From the NCBI GenBank assembly GCA_041395665.1, contig JAWLAB010000001.1, forward strand, positions 124,001 to 188,000: 64,000 nt of DNA, written 5' to 3'. This stretch comes from Pseudomonadales bacterium (lineage in GTDB: Bacteria > Pseudomonadota > Gammaproteobacteria > Pseudomonadales > UBA7239). Under the pieces are notes generated by a model. That model saw only the letters and a program-made list of their open reading frames with translations, ran no database searches and was not told the DNA's origin. Below, piece after piece: positions 1-8,074 of the stretch. The translations under genes and the position numbers were made by a program. Numbering within the stretch: position 1 is the stretch's first letter; each line of letters opens with the position of its first letter.

Positions 1-383
1 ACCACGATATTCGCTCACAAAAAATAGCTCGCTATTTACAAGCTAATTTACAACCTAACGACACCGTACAAAGCCTTGATGGATCCGGCGATGGACAAGG
101 CGCACTGCTGCTGGCGCATGCCACTTATGCCACAAGATTCCTCGAGGATATCCCTCTGTACTTACAACCAAACTCACCTGTCACACAGGCATTTCGCCGT
201 GAATTTCTCGATACGATGGCCAAAAAGCCACCCACCTACTTTGTTTATATCCATAACTTTTTTCATCCAGCAGGAGGTAATCGCCTAAAAGAATTCCGCG
301 AGCTGAATCAATTTCTCAGCGATCACTACGACATTGCAGCAGAGGAAGATGGCCAATACACGATTTATCGCCATCGAAAATAG
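1..383 (+). CDS. C-terminal fragment of a membrane glycosyltransferase (GT39/PMT-like), partial
   Basis: The frame is open from base 3 to the TAG at 381-383, giving about 126 C-terminal residues of a protein that begins outside the window. The visible part is soluble. Its pattern (a YLQANLQPND turn, ATRFLEDIP, then PPTYFVYIH and a closing YTIYRHR) resembles the periplasmic tail of GT39/PMT-type enzymes, multi-pass proteins that move sugars from polyprenyl carriers to lipid A or proteins. The membrane segments and catalytic acidic residues lie off the window, so the assignment rests on the tail alone. It converges on hemA with 11 bp between the stops. Confidence 0.5.
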   Translation, partial: HDIRSQKIARYLQANLQPNDTVQSLDGSGDGQGALLLAHATYATRFLEDIPLYLQPNSPVTQAFRREFLDTMAKKPPTYFVYIHNFFHPAGGNRLKEFRELNQFLSDHYDIAAEEDGQYTIYRHRK

Positions 384-394
384 CAATGGAAGCT

Positions 395-1632
395 TTATTT
401 TTTATTATTGATAACGGATAGCGACTGATTTTCAGGCAAGCGTTTCAGCATTTCTGTTGGATGGTGCAACAATTTATTGGTCAAATTACGCGCCAATACT
501 TTGACAACATCATCAACAGATTGTCCTTGTGCCACCAATTTAAGTGCGCGCGCCACTTCTGCATCGCGCCACGCTTCTGCTTTACGACGGTATTCCACAA
601 TACTTGATGCAACTTCCTGCTCAAATTTTCCTTGGTGATAGGCCGCAACACCTTCTTCAACGATTACACGCGCATCTTCGGCTGCTTGTTCTCGCGCGCG
701 CAAATTTTCATCAATCACATCACGCAAATCGTCGACAGTGTACAAATACACATCGTCCAATTCGCCTACTTGCGGCTCAATATCACGAGGAACAGCGATA
801 TCCACCATAAACATCGGCTGATGTCTGCGTTGTTTCAAGGCTTGCTCCACTGCTCCTTTACCTAATACCGGCAACTGGCTGGCGGTAGATGAAATCACGA
901 TGTCGGCTTCGTGCAGGCGTTGTGGAATATCACCCAATAAAATGGCTTCCGCCTGAATGGATTCTGCCAATTCCTGCGCGCGCTCCAAAGTGCGATTGGC
1001 AATAATAATTTTCGCCACACCCTGCTCGCGCAGATGACGCGCCACCAACTCAATTGTTTTTCCAGCGCCGATTAACAACGCCGTGTTATCGCGTAAATCA
1101 GAAAAAATTTGCTGTGCTAACCGCACTGCGGCATAAGCGACAGAAACAGGGTTGTGCCCAATAGCGGTTTCTGAACGCACGCGTTTGGAAACGGCAAAGA
1201 CTTGCTGAAAAGTCTGGTGCAATGCGCCGTTCAATGTCCCAGCTTCAACCGCTTGGGCGACGGCAGCTTTCATTTGCCCAAAAATTTGAGGCTCACCCAA
1301 TACCAAGGAATCCAAGCCACAAGACACCAACATCAAATGACGCACAGCGATGTCGTCGTTGTGGTGATAGTGACAGTGCCGCAGCTCCTCCACATCCAAC
1401 TGATGGAAAGTTGCTAACCAATCCAACACGGCGTGCACTTGCACCTGTGCAGATGCTGCCAAATACAGTTCCGTGCGGTTACAGGTTGACAAAATAACAG
1501 CATCAGAACCGCCCGCCGCTGCAGACAACGCGCACAGTGCTTCGGTCATTCGAGCGGGGAGCAACACTGACACCGCTCGCGCAGCGCCAAAGAAGCCGAA
1601 TTGTGATTAATGCCAACAACCAATAAAGACAT
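395..1632 (-). CDS. hemA: Glutamyl-tRNA reductase HemA (frameshifted near the N-terminus)
   Basis: HemA reduces glutamyl-tRNA(Glu) to glutamate-1-semialdehyde with NADPH, the first committed step of C5-pathway haem synthesis in the cytosol. The family start (MSLLVVGINHNSA, then LRER) is read from the ATG at 1632, but this frame stops at 1546. The rest continues in another frame, open from 1573 to 395: STCNRTELY with the catalytic cysteine, GLDSLVLGEPQI, the NADPH-binding VGAGKTIELVARHL, and ANRTLERAQ. Removing one of the two C bases at 1573-1574 joins the frames as RERVSV and gives a normal-length protein. HemA is normally essential, so an error in the sequence is more likely than a dead gene. 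It is divergent from a TPR lipoprotein, as in Pseudomonas. Confidence 0.93.
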
Positions 1633-1657
1633 GCAGGAACCCGCAAAATTCGGCGTC

Positions 1658-1663
1658 ATTATA
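1658..1663 (-). promoter_or_regulatory. Candidate -10 box of hemA
   Basis: On the minus strand the bases read TATAAT, a perfect sigma-70 -10 element, 26 bp upstream of the hemA ATG at 1632. The -35 region at a 16-17 bp spacing (TTACCC/ATTACC) is weak. The site lies in the divergent region shared with the TPR gene. It is a single-motif prediction. Confidence 0.35.
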
Positions 1664-1733
1664 CTGTTCGGCTCGTGTTGGGTAATCCGCAGTCTCTCTA
1701 TATCATGAGCGCATTTATTACTCAGGCATCGCC

Positions 1734-1993
1734 ATGGCTTCCCACTCTTCTTTCCGCTATCTGGCCAGCAGTTTGCTTTAGCGCTTGCTCGTCGGCTGCA
1801 GTTACTCGCCATCCAGCTGGAAACGAGCAGCTCATCGCCCAAAGTGGAGTTAGATAAACCTCTTCCGATGGGGCGCTGTACTCACTGCTAGTGGTTGTAG
1901 CGGCTATCAATCGCGGCAATTGATATCGCATTAGCTAATTACTACCAACAGGCTTATAAAACACGCGATGCCGATATTGCTCGCCGCGCAACC
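1734..1993 (+). pseudogene. Frame-broken N-terminus of the TPR lipoprotein
   Basis: This stretch encodes the missing start of the TPR protein at 1994, but across changing frames. From the ATG at 1734 (MASHSSFRYL) the frame stops at 1779. With one T of the run at 1777-1779 removed it gives LLSAC, a good lipobox. An ATG at 1705 reaches the same cysteine without a shift but lacks a charged n-region. Around 1875-1905 the family motif LYSLLVV is readable, and from about 1921 DIALANYYQQAYKTRD runs on in the frame of 1994. At least two frame changes are needed. This is either consensus error or decay; the clean downstream ORF favours error. Confidence 0.6.
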
Positions 1994-3436
1994 ATGCTGG
2001 CCAGTTATTTACAAGCTCACCAAGCTGCGCTGGATCTCGCCCAACTGTGGTCAACCATAGAGCCAGACAATGCAGAGCCGATTTATATTGCGGGCCAATA
2101 TTTTCTCGACAACGGACAGCCTCAAGCTGCTTTGCAACAATCAAAAAAATTATTGGCGCTGCAAGCGCGTTCTTTATTTCTCGCTATCGCCACCAACCCT
2201 ATCACGGCCGAAAAAGAAAACCTGAGTTCACTCACGAACGAATACGCCGATCTATTGAAAGAGCATCCAGACAACATTGATTTATTACTCGGCAATGCCG
2301 CTTTGCTCTCCGCCAATGAACGCTATGAAGACAGCATTGCTTTAATCGACAAAGCATTAGCAGCCGACAAGGATAACTTAGCAGCGCGCTTACTCGAAGT
2401 GGATGTGTTATACAAAAACGGCAGGCCTGATACCGCCGTTAAGCGCATGGGCGATCTCGTCAACAATGATCCAGAAAACGAGCGCCTACGCATGGAATAT
2501 GCACGCATGCTGAGTGAAGTAGACCTCAAGAAAGCGCGCGAGCAGTTTGACTATCTAGCGCAGAAAAACTCTCTGGAATCCAATTTATTGTTGGCAAGAG
2601 CGCTGGTTAACTTTCAACTAAAAGATTACGCACAAGCACGAGAGTTTTTTGAACAACTTTTATTTCTAAAGAAAAATACGGACACAGCACATTTTTATTT
2701 AGGCGAAATTGATTTAGCCACCCAGAAAACAGGCAAAGCACTGGAGCATTTTCGCCGTGTAGAAAATGGTAGCGAATACCTGCCTGCAGCAACAAAAGCC
2801 TTTCAGTTGATGGTGCAGCAAAACCGTCGGCTTGAAGGGCAGCAATGGTTAGCCAATCAAAGAACTTTGCATCCCACACTTGCACCCGCTCTGTATTTGA
2901 TTGAAGCCGATGCGCTGTTTCGCAGCAATGACATCCCGCGCAGTCTTGCCGTACTCAACGAGGCGCTCAAGCAATACCCCAATACGCCCAACCTCAACAT
3001 GGCACGCTCACTGATTCATCAACAGCAGGGCAACCTCGCCGCCGCCGAGGCCGATTTACGCGCAGTGCTCGCTATCGAACCTCGCAATGTTGATGCCTTA
3101 AATGCGCTGGGCTACCTGCTGGCCGATAGCAACCGCCAGCTGGACGAAGCCAAACAATTATTGGATCGCGCACTGGCATTGCAGCCTAAAGACCCTGCAA
3201 TACTCGACAGCATGGGCTGGCTACTTTTTCGCACAGGGCAAAATGAAGAAGCCTTGTTGCGCCTAAAACAATCCTTTGCCCTACACCCAAATGATGAAGT
3301 GGCAGCCCACCTCGGCGAAGTGTTGTGGCAGACCAATCAGCGCGATGAAGCTAAAAAAATGTGGAATGAAGGCTTGAAACTAGAGCCCAATAGCGAAGCT
3401 ATTCGCAATACACGCCAACGCCTGCAAGCGCAATAA
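1994..3436 (+). CDS. Tetratricopeptide-repeat protein (PA4667-like lipoprotein)
   Basis: A 480-residue open frame made almost entirely of TPR-like helix pairs. Clear units occur near the C-terminus: NALGYLLADSNRQLDEA, then AILDSMGWLLFRTGQNEEAL, then VAAHLGEVLWQTNQRDEA. The gene next to hemA in Pseudomonas (PA4667) has the same repeats and C-terminal pattern and is an outer-membrane-type lipoprotein. The present ATG lies inside the first repeat region. The true start, with signal peptide and lipobox, lies 260-290 bp upstream and is broken by frame changes (see the entry at 1734). TPR proteins mediate protein-protein contacts; no enzyme function is implied. It ends 87 bp before trxA, which has its own promoter. 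Confidence 0.85.
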   Translation: MLASYLQAHQAALDLAQLWSTIEPDNAEPIYIAGQYFLDNGQPQAALQQSKKLLALQARSLFLAIATNPITAEKENLSSLTNEYADLLKEHPDNIDLLLGNAALLSANERYEDSIALIDKALAADKDNLAARLLEVDVLYKNGRPDTAVKRMGDLVNNDPENERLRMEYARMLSEVDLKKAREQFDYLAQKNSLESNLLLARALVNFQLKDYAQAREFFEQLLFLKKNTDTAHFYLGEIDLATQKTGKALEHFRRVENGSEYLPAATKAFQLMVQQNRRLEGQQWLANQRTLHPTLAPALYLIEADALFRSNDIPRSLAVLNEALKQYPNTPNLNMARSLIHQQQGNLAAAEADLRAVLAIEPRNVDALNALGYLLADSNRQLDEAKQLLDRALALQPKDPAILDSMGWLLFRTGQNEEALLRLKQSFALHPNDEVAAHLGEVLWQTNQRDEAKKMWNEGLKLEPNSEAIRNTRQRLQAQ

Positions 3437-3461
3437 TCGCGCGGCAATGCGCGTGTCAATC

Positions 3462-3490
3462 TTGGAGGCACTGAGGGCTTAGGCTATGAT
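3462..3490 (+). promoter_or_regulatory. Sigma-70 promoter of trxA
   Basis: TTGGAG at 3462-3467 and TATGAT at 3485-3490 are separated by exactly 17 bp. Transcription would start near 3497, leaving a leader of about 27 bases with the Shine-Dalgarno GGAG before the trxA ATG at 3524. Both hexamers are close to consensus. Confidence 0.6.
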
Positions 3491-3523
3491 GGCCTCCCTT
3501 TTAATTCCGCACTGGAGAACGCC

Positions 3524-3850
3524 ATGAGCGACGCCATTGTCCATGTCACCGATGCCAGCTTTGATGCTGATGTACTCAAAGCCAGCCAGCCTGTGTTGGT
3601 CGATTTCTGGGCTGCATGGTGCGGTCCCTGCAAAATGATTGCCCCCATTTTGGATGAACTTGCCAAAGAATTAGGCGACAAAATCAAGGTCTGTAAAATG
3701 GATGTGGATGCCAACAAAGAAACACCGGCCAAGTTCAATATTCGCGGCATTCCTACACTAATGATTTTCAAAAATGGCAATTTAGAGAGCACTAAAGTCG
3801 GCGCACTGTCTAAAGTGCAACTGATCGAGTTCATCAACAGCAACCTGTAA
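3524..3850 (+). CDS. trxA: Thioredoxin 1
   Basis: A small cytosolic dithiol reductant that reduces protein disulfides and is recycled by thioredoxin reductase. The 108 residues match the usual length of E. coli-type thioredoxin. The active site WCGPC places the two cysteines at 33 and 36, and the cis-proline loop reads RGIPTLMIF. GGAG sits 8 bases before the ATG. It has its own promoter (3462-3490), is followed by a strong hairpin (3865-3888) and then by rho, the common trxA-rho order in gammaproteobacteria. Confidence 0.97.
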   Translation: MSDAIVHVTDASFDADVLKASQPVLVDFWAAWCGPCKMIAPILDELAKELGDKIKVCKMDVDANKETPAKFNIRGIPTLMIFKNGNLESTKVGALSKVQLIEFINSNL

Positions 3851-3864
3851 TGGATATGCCATAC

Positions 3865-3888
3865 CGAGGAGGCAGTACAGCCTCCTCG
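3865..3888 (+). terminator. Hairpin after trxA, without a U-tract
   Basis: A perfect 9-bp inverted repeat (CGAGGAGGC / GCCTCCTCG) with a 6-base loop begins 15 bases after the trxA stop. No run of T follows, so it is not a textbook intrinsic terminator. It could stabilise the trxA 3' end, pause polymerase ahead of the C-rich rho leader, or protect the transcript. Confidence 0.45.
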
Positions 3889-3990
3889 CTCTGCCCACTA
3901 GACAAGAACAAGCAAGGCAACCTATAGTTAGCCGCATATCCACTGGCGCAGCATTCATAAGTCGGCTCCCATAACACCGACAGCTCGCAC

Positions 3991-4088
3991 AACAGTTCAA
4001 TCCCTCACTCCCTACACACTCACAAAGACTATTCAGTGCCACCATACGGCGCCTCCCCGCACCCCTTCCACCCACTCTCCTCAAACGC
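3991..4088 (+). promoter_or_regulatory. C-rich, G-poor leader of rho (putative rut region)
   Basis: The 90 bases at 3991-4080 contain about 43 C and 8 G by hand count, an extreme C-over-G bias directly before the rho start at 4104. Rho loads on exactly such unstructured C-rich RNA, and rho is known to be autoregulated by Rho-dependent attenuation in its leader in E. coli. The bias is seen directly; the autoregulatory role is inferred from position and family knowledge. Confidence 0.55.
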
Positions 4089-4103
4089 ATGACAAAAGAC
4101 GCT

Positions 4104-5363
4104 ATGAATCTGACGGATCTGAAAGCCAAACCCATCGAAGAACTACTGCAAATCGCCGAAAGCATCGGCCTCGAAAATATGGCGCGTAATCGCAAGCAGG
4201 ATGTGATCTTCACCATCCTCAAGCGCCACGCTAAAAGTGGTGAGGAAATCAGCGGCGAGGGTGTGTTAGAAATTCTGCAAGACGGCTTCGGCTTCTTACG
4301 CTCTTCCAGCTCTTCCTATCTCGCTGGCCCCGACGACATCTATGTCTCACCCAGCCAGATTCGCCGTTTCAACTTGCGCACTGGCGATGAAGTCATCGGC
4401 AAAATTCGTCCACCCAAAGAAGGCGAACGCTATTTCGCCCTGCTGAAAGTTGACACCATCAACGGTGACCGTCCTGAAGGCACCAAGAACAAAGCCCTGT
4501 TTGAAAACTTGACACCGCTGTTCCCCAACCAGCGTATGAAGCTGGAAGCGGGCAATGGCTCGCGTGAAGATTTGACCGGTCGCATCATTGATTTGATCGC
4601 ACCCATCGGCAAGGGCCAGCGCGGCTTGATCGTCGCACCGCCGAAAGCCGGTAAGACCATCATGATGCAGAACATCGCGCAGGCCATTGCTCGTAATAAC
4701 CCTGAATGCCATTTGATTGTGCTGCTGATCGACGAGCGCCCAGAAGAAGTCACCGAGATGCAGCGCTCGGTGCGCGGCGAAGTGGTTGCCTCTACTTTTG
4801 ACGAACCGCCCACACGCCATGTGCAAGTCGCGGAAATGGTGATTGAGCGCGCTAAGCGTTTGGTCGAACACAAAAAAGATGTGGTGATTTTGTTGGATTC
4901 CATCACCCGCCTCGCGCGCGCTTATAACACTGTGATTCCCTCTTCCGGCAAAGTATTGACCGGCGGTGTCGACGCCAACGCACTGGAGCGCCCGAAACGC
5001 TTCTTCGGCGCGGCGCGCAATATCGAACACGGCGGCAGCCTCACCATCATCGCCACTTCTTTGGTCGACACCGGTTCCAAAATGGACGAAGTGATCTACG
5101 AGGAATTCAAAGGCACGGGCAATATGGAGTTACACCTCGATCGCAAAATTGCTGAAAAACGCGTCTACCCTGCGATCAATATTCGCCGCTCCGGTACGCG
5201 CCGCGAAGAATTGTTGATGGCGGAAGATGAAATGCAGAAAGCGTGGATACTGCGCAAACTGTTACACGATATGGAAGACACGCCAGCAACAGAATTCCTT
5301 GTCGACAAATTGAAAGATTGCAAAACCAACGAAGAGTTTTTTGCTTCGATGAAACGGAAATAG
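4104..5363 (+). CDS. rho: Transcription termination factor Rho
   Basis: A hexameric RNA-dependent ATPase/helicase that ends transcription at rut-containing RNAs. From the ATG at 4104 (MNLTDLKAKP) the protein is 419 residues, the same as E. coli Rho; the ATG 15 bases upstream would add five residues not seen in the family. The N-terminal RNA-binding fold includes DGFGFLRS and YVSPSQIRRFNLRTGD. The Walker A motif is APPKAGKT, Walker B lies in VVILLDSITRLARAY, and the Q/R-loop region GKVLTGGVDANALERPKRFFGAARN is intact. Its leader is strongly C-rich, suggesting autoregulation. The gene is immediately followed by a palindromic repeat. Confidence 0.98.
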   Translation: MNLTDLKAKPIEELLQIAESIGLENMARNRKQDVIFTILKRHAKSGEEISGEGVLEILQDGFGFLRSSSSSYLAGPDDIYVSPSQIRRFNLRTGDEVIGKIRPPKEGERYFALLKVDTINGDRPEGTKNKALFENLTPLFPNQRMKLEAGNGSREDLTGRIIDLIAPIGKGQRGLIVAPPKAGKTIMMQNIAQAIARNNPECHLIVLLIDERPEEVTEMQRSVRGEVVASTFDEPPTRHVQVAEMVIERAKRLVEHKKDVVILLDSITRLARAYNTVIPSSGKVLTGGVDANALERPKRFFGAARNIEHGGSLTIIATSLVDTGSKMDEVIYEEFKGTGNMELHLDRKIAEKRVYPAINIRRSGTRREELLMAEDEMQKAWILRKLLHDMEDTPATEFLVDKLKDCKTNEEFFASMKRK

Positions 5364-5365
5364 AT

Positions 5366-5464
5366 GACCCCTCCGGCGCTACGCGCCACCTCTCCTATTT
5401 CATAGGGAAGGGTTTTATTCTCCCCCTGCGCGGCAGGGGGAGTGCCCAAAGGGCGAGGGGTTTC
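5366..5464 (+). repeat. Palindromic intergenic repeat, copy A (two inverted half-elements)
   Basis: The rho-ubiD gap is filled by two related GC-rich half-elements. The first has the core CCCCTCCGGCGCTACGCGCC (5367-5386). The second has CTCCCCCTGCGCGGCAGGGG and runs on to a GAGGGG block near 5456. The second is roughly the reverse complement of the first. The same two halves occur in swapped order at 29582-29684, so this is a dispersed REP/MITE-like family. It may fold into strong hairpins after the rho stop and act as an mRNA end. Confidence 0.7.
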
Positions 5465-5480
5465 ATACAAGGCTCACTGC

Positions 5481-6947
5481 ATGAAACACAAAGACCTGCG
5501 CGACTTTATCGCCTTCCTCGAAAAAAACGGTGAACTCAAACGCATCACAGCCGAAGTCGATCCGCATTTGGAAATGACAGAAATCTGTGATCGCGTGTTG
5601 CGCGCCGGCGGCCCTGCGCTGTTGTTTGAAAATCCCAAAGGCTACGACATTCCTGTACTCGCCAATTTATTTGGCACAGAAAAACGCGTCGCACTCGGCA
5701 TGGGTCGCGAATCGGTGGATGATTTGCGCGATGTCGGCAAATTACTCGCTTATCTCAAAGAACCGGAACCGCCAAAAGGTTTTCGCGATTTAATTGGTCA
5801 ACTGCCGACACTAAAACAAGTATTAAACATGGCACCAAAAGTGTTGCGCGATGCGCCGTGCCAAGAAAATATTTTGGAAGGTGACGCGGTTGATTTGCAC
5901 CAATTGCCCATCCAAACTTGCTGGCCAGACGACGCTGCGCCACTCATCACTTGGCCACTCGTCATCACGCGCGGCCCGCACAAAGAGCGACAAAACCTCG
6001 GCATCTATCGCATGCAATTAATCGGCAAAAACCGTTTGATCATGCGCTGGTTATCGCATCGCGGTGGCGCACTCGATTTCCGCGAATGGCAGCAACAAAA
6101 TCCGAGGAAACCATTCTCCGTTTCGGTTGCACTCGGCGCCGATCCTGCAACGATTTTGGGTGCAGTAACTCCCGTTCCCGATACATTATCGGAATACGCT
6201 TTTGCCGGTTTATTGCGCGGTGAAAAAACCGAAGTGATCAAAAGTATCGGCAATGATTTACAAGTGCCCGCGTCGGCTGAATTTATTTTGGAAGGCGTTA
6301 TTCATCCAGACGACATGGCGGACGAAGGACCGTTTGGCGATCACACCGGTTATTACAACGAAGTCGATCGTTTCCCCGTGTTTACGGTTGAACGCATCAC
6401 TCATCGCAACAAACCGATTTATCACAGCACTTACACCGGCAGGCCGCCCGACGAACCCGCGATTCTCGGCGTGGCACTGAATGAAGTCTTTGTACCTCTA
6501 CTGCAAAAACAATTTCCAGAAATTACCGATTTTTATTTGCCGCCTGAAGGCTGTTCGTATCGCCTCGCGGTGGTAACGATGAAAAAACAATACCCGGGTC
6601 ATGCCAAGCGCGTGATGATGGGTGTGTGGTCTTTTTTGCGTCAATTCATGTATACAAAATTCGTTATCGTGACAGATGACGATGTAAATGCACGCGATTG
6701 GAAAGATGTAGTGTGGGCGATTACTACACGCATGGATCCGATTCGCGATACGGTTTTGGTCGATAACACGCCGATAGATTATTTAGATTTTGCATCCCCC
6801 GTTTCTGGTTTAGGTTCGAAAATGGGCTTGGATGCCACGCACAAATGGACGGGCGAAACACAACGCGAATGGGGTAAGCCGATAGCAATGAATGCCGAAG
6901 TAAAACAACGCGTAGACGCGTTGTGGCAAACACTCAATCTCGATTAA
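5481..6947 (+). CDS. ubiD: 4-hydroxy-3-polyprenylbenzoate decarboxylase UbiD
   Basis: UbiD decarboxylates 4-hydroxy-3-octaprenylbenzoate in ubiquinone synthesis, using prenylated FMN made by UbiX. The 488 residues align along their whole length with E. coli UbiD: MKHKDLRDFIAFL at the start, RAGGPALLFENPKGYD, LITWPLVITRGPHKERQNLG, and the prFMN/catalytic region DEGPFGDHTGYYN. The ATG at 5481 was chosen over an in-frame ATG 39 bases upstream because the extra residues are encoded by the repeat and not seen in the family. It supplies quinone for both the aa3 and nitrate respiratory chains in this window. UbiX is not visible here. Confidence 0.96.
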   Translation: MKHKDLRDFIAFLEKNGELKRITAEVDPHLEMTEICDRVLRAGGPALLFENPKGYDIPVLANLFGTEKRVALGMGRESVDDLRDVGKLLAYLKEPEPPKGFRDLIGQLPTLKQVLNMAPKVLRDAPCQENILEGDAVDLHQLPIQTCWPDDAAPLITWPLVITRGPHKERQNLGIYRMQLIGKNRLIMRWLSHRGGALDFREWQQQNPRKPFSVSVALGADPATILGAVTPVPDTLSEYAFAGLLRGEKTEVIKSIGNDLQVPASAEFILEGVIHPDDMADEGPFGDHTGYYNEVDRFPVFTVERITHRNKPIYHSTYTGRPPDEPAILGVALNEVFVPLLQKQFPEITDFYLPPEGCSYRLAVVTMKKQYPGHAKRVMMGVWSFLRQFMYTKFVIVTDDDVNARDWKDVVWAITTRMDPIRDTVLVDNTPIDYLDFASPVSGLGSKMGLDATHKWTGETQREWGKPIAMNAEVKQRVDALWQTLNLD

Positions 6948-6964
6948 AAGAAAAAGGAATCAAC

Positions 6965-7390
6965 ATGACTGAGCACACTGAACATCTCGCCATCAAAGCC
7001 AATATGCAATCCGTTGCGCTCGCCATGCAGGGCGACCGCGAAGGTTGGTTGGCGCTCTACGCTGATGATGCTGTAGTGCAAGACCCAGTTGGCATTTCAC
7101 CGTTTGACACCAGTGGCGCAGGCCACCAAGGCAAAGCTGCCATCGCAAAATTCTGGGATATGGTAATCGGCCCATCAAAACTAACCATCAATGTACACAA
7201 ACGCATTCCTAGCGGTGAACGCTCGTGCGCGGTTTTGCAAACTGCCATTAACGATATGGGCAAAGGCAAAACAGAAGTGGAAATGATCGCGGTCTACGAA
7301 GTGAGTGACGAAGGAAAAATCATTCGCATGAGTGCTTTTTGGAGTTGGGCAGACATGGAATCCCAACTCAAAAAATTGGGATTCATGTAA
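6965..7390 (+). CDS. NTF2-like / SnoaL (ketosteroid-isomerase-fold) protein
   Basis: A 141-residue cytosolic protein. The layout fits the SnoaL/NTF2-like cone: an N-terminal helix, then WLALYADDAVVQDPVGIS, a glycine-rich turn, KFWDMVIGPSK, and C-terminal strands ending in FWSWADMESQLKKLGFM. This fold includes steroid delta-isomerases, polyketide cyclases and limonene-epoxide hydrolases, and the sequence alone does not fix the substrate. AAAAGGA precedes the ATG at 6965; an earlier in-frame ATG overlapping ubiD has no such site. It follows ubiD by 17 bp. A link to the KstD-like flavoproteins elsewhere in the window is possible but speculative. Confidence 0.75.
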   Translation: MTEHTEHLAIKANMQSVALAMQGDREGWLALYADDAVVQDPVGISPFDTSGAGHQGKAAIAKFWDMVIGPSKLTINVHKRIPSGERSCAVLQTAINDMGKGKTEVEMIAVYEVSDEGKIIRMSAFWSWADMESQLKKLGFM

Positions 7391-7405
7391 TCACGAGCGT
7401 GATTA
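7388..7405. terminator. Perfect 18-bp palindrome spanning two convergent stops
   Basis: TAATCACG-AG-CGTGATTA includes the stop codons of both the NTF2-like gene and sco. It could form a short hairpin in either transcript, with a T-rich flank on the plus side. The stem has few GC pairs, so strength as a terminator is doubtful. Confidence 0.3.
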
Positions 7406-8062
7406 TTTACCGTAATCGCGCTGATACTGCGCACGCACAGATGACAGCGCCACACGCAGGCGCAAAGGATCAAAAGGCGGCTTAAACAACCCGTGGTAGT
7501 GGCCGCGCGGGTTGATCACCGCAATATTACCGCTGTGCTCCATTAAATAACTACCGCCTTCAATGGGTACTTTGGTAAACCCCGTGTTCAAATCGGTAGC
7601 AAAACGAATCAGATCCATATGCTCGCCGGTCACACCCATAAAAGCGGGATTAAAATAAGCCGTGTACTCTTTTAGCTTTTGTGGCGTATCTCGTGCTGGG
7701 TCTACAGAAACCAACATCACCTGCACATCATCCGCTTCTTTTTCTTTTTGCAATTCGCGATACAGTTTATCCAATACGCCCAAGGTTGTTGGACAGATAT
7801 CTGGGCAATAGGTGAATCCAAAAAATACCAGTGTCCACTTTCCCTGAAAAGTATTTTTATCAAATACCTTGCCATTTTGATCTACCAAAACAGGATCACG
7901 AAATACTCTCGGCTTATCAAAGAAAAGACCGCCGTAAGTTTCCATTTTTTCTTTGCTAAAAATAGCAGGTTGCATCATGCGATGTACAAAGCCACCCACC
8001 AAACTCCCCATAAACAACAGCAAGGCTACTATTGTCAGGCGTATCTTTAATTTTTCACTCAC
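7403..8062 (-). CDS. SCO1/SenC copper chaperone
   Basis: A membrane-anchored thioredoxin-fold protein that delivers copper to the CuA centre of cytochrome c oxidase. One N-terminal membrane segment (LTIVALLLFMGSLVGGF) is followed by the periplasmic domain with the copper motif CPDICPTTLG and the distal conserved histidine in YLMEHSGNIAVI. I chose the GTG at 8062 (VSEKLKIRL), preceded by TGAGG, over a TTG 12 bases upstream. It is the last gene of the run surf1, SCO-like, ctaA, ctaB, sco, the Pseudomonas order. Confidence 0.92.
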   Translation of the reverse strand: MSEKLKIRLTIVALLLFMGSLVGGFVHRMMQPAIFSKEKMETYGGLFFDKPRVFRDPVLVDQNGKVFDKNTFQGKWTLVFFGFTYCPDICPTTLGVLDKLYRELQKEKEADDVQVMLVSVDPARDTPQKLKEYTAYFNPAFMGVTGEHMDLIRFATDLNTGFTKVPIEGGSYLMEHSGNIAVINPRGHYHGLFKPPFDPLRLRVALSSVRAQYQRDYGK

Positions 8063-8074
8063 ACAAAACCTCAA

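Noticed and set aside
4347..5030. A 227-residue minus-strand frame inside rho
   Set aside because: Antisense to a perfectly conserved rho; composition follows from rho codon use.
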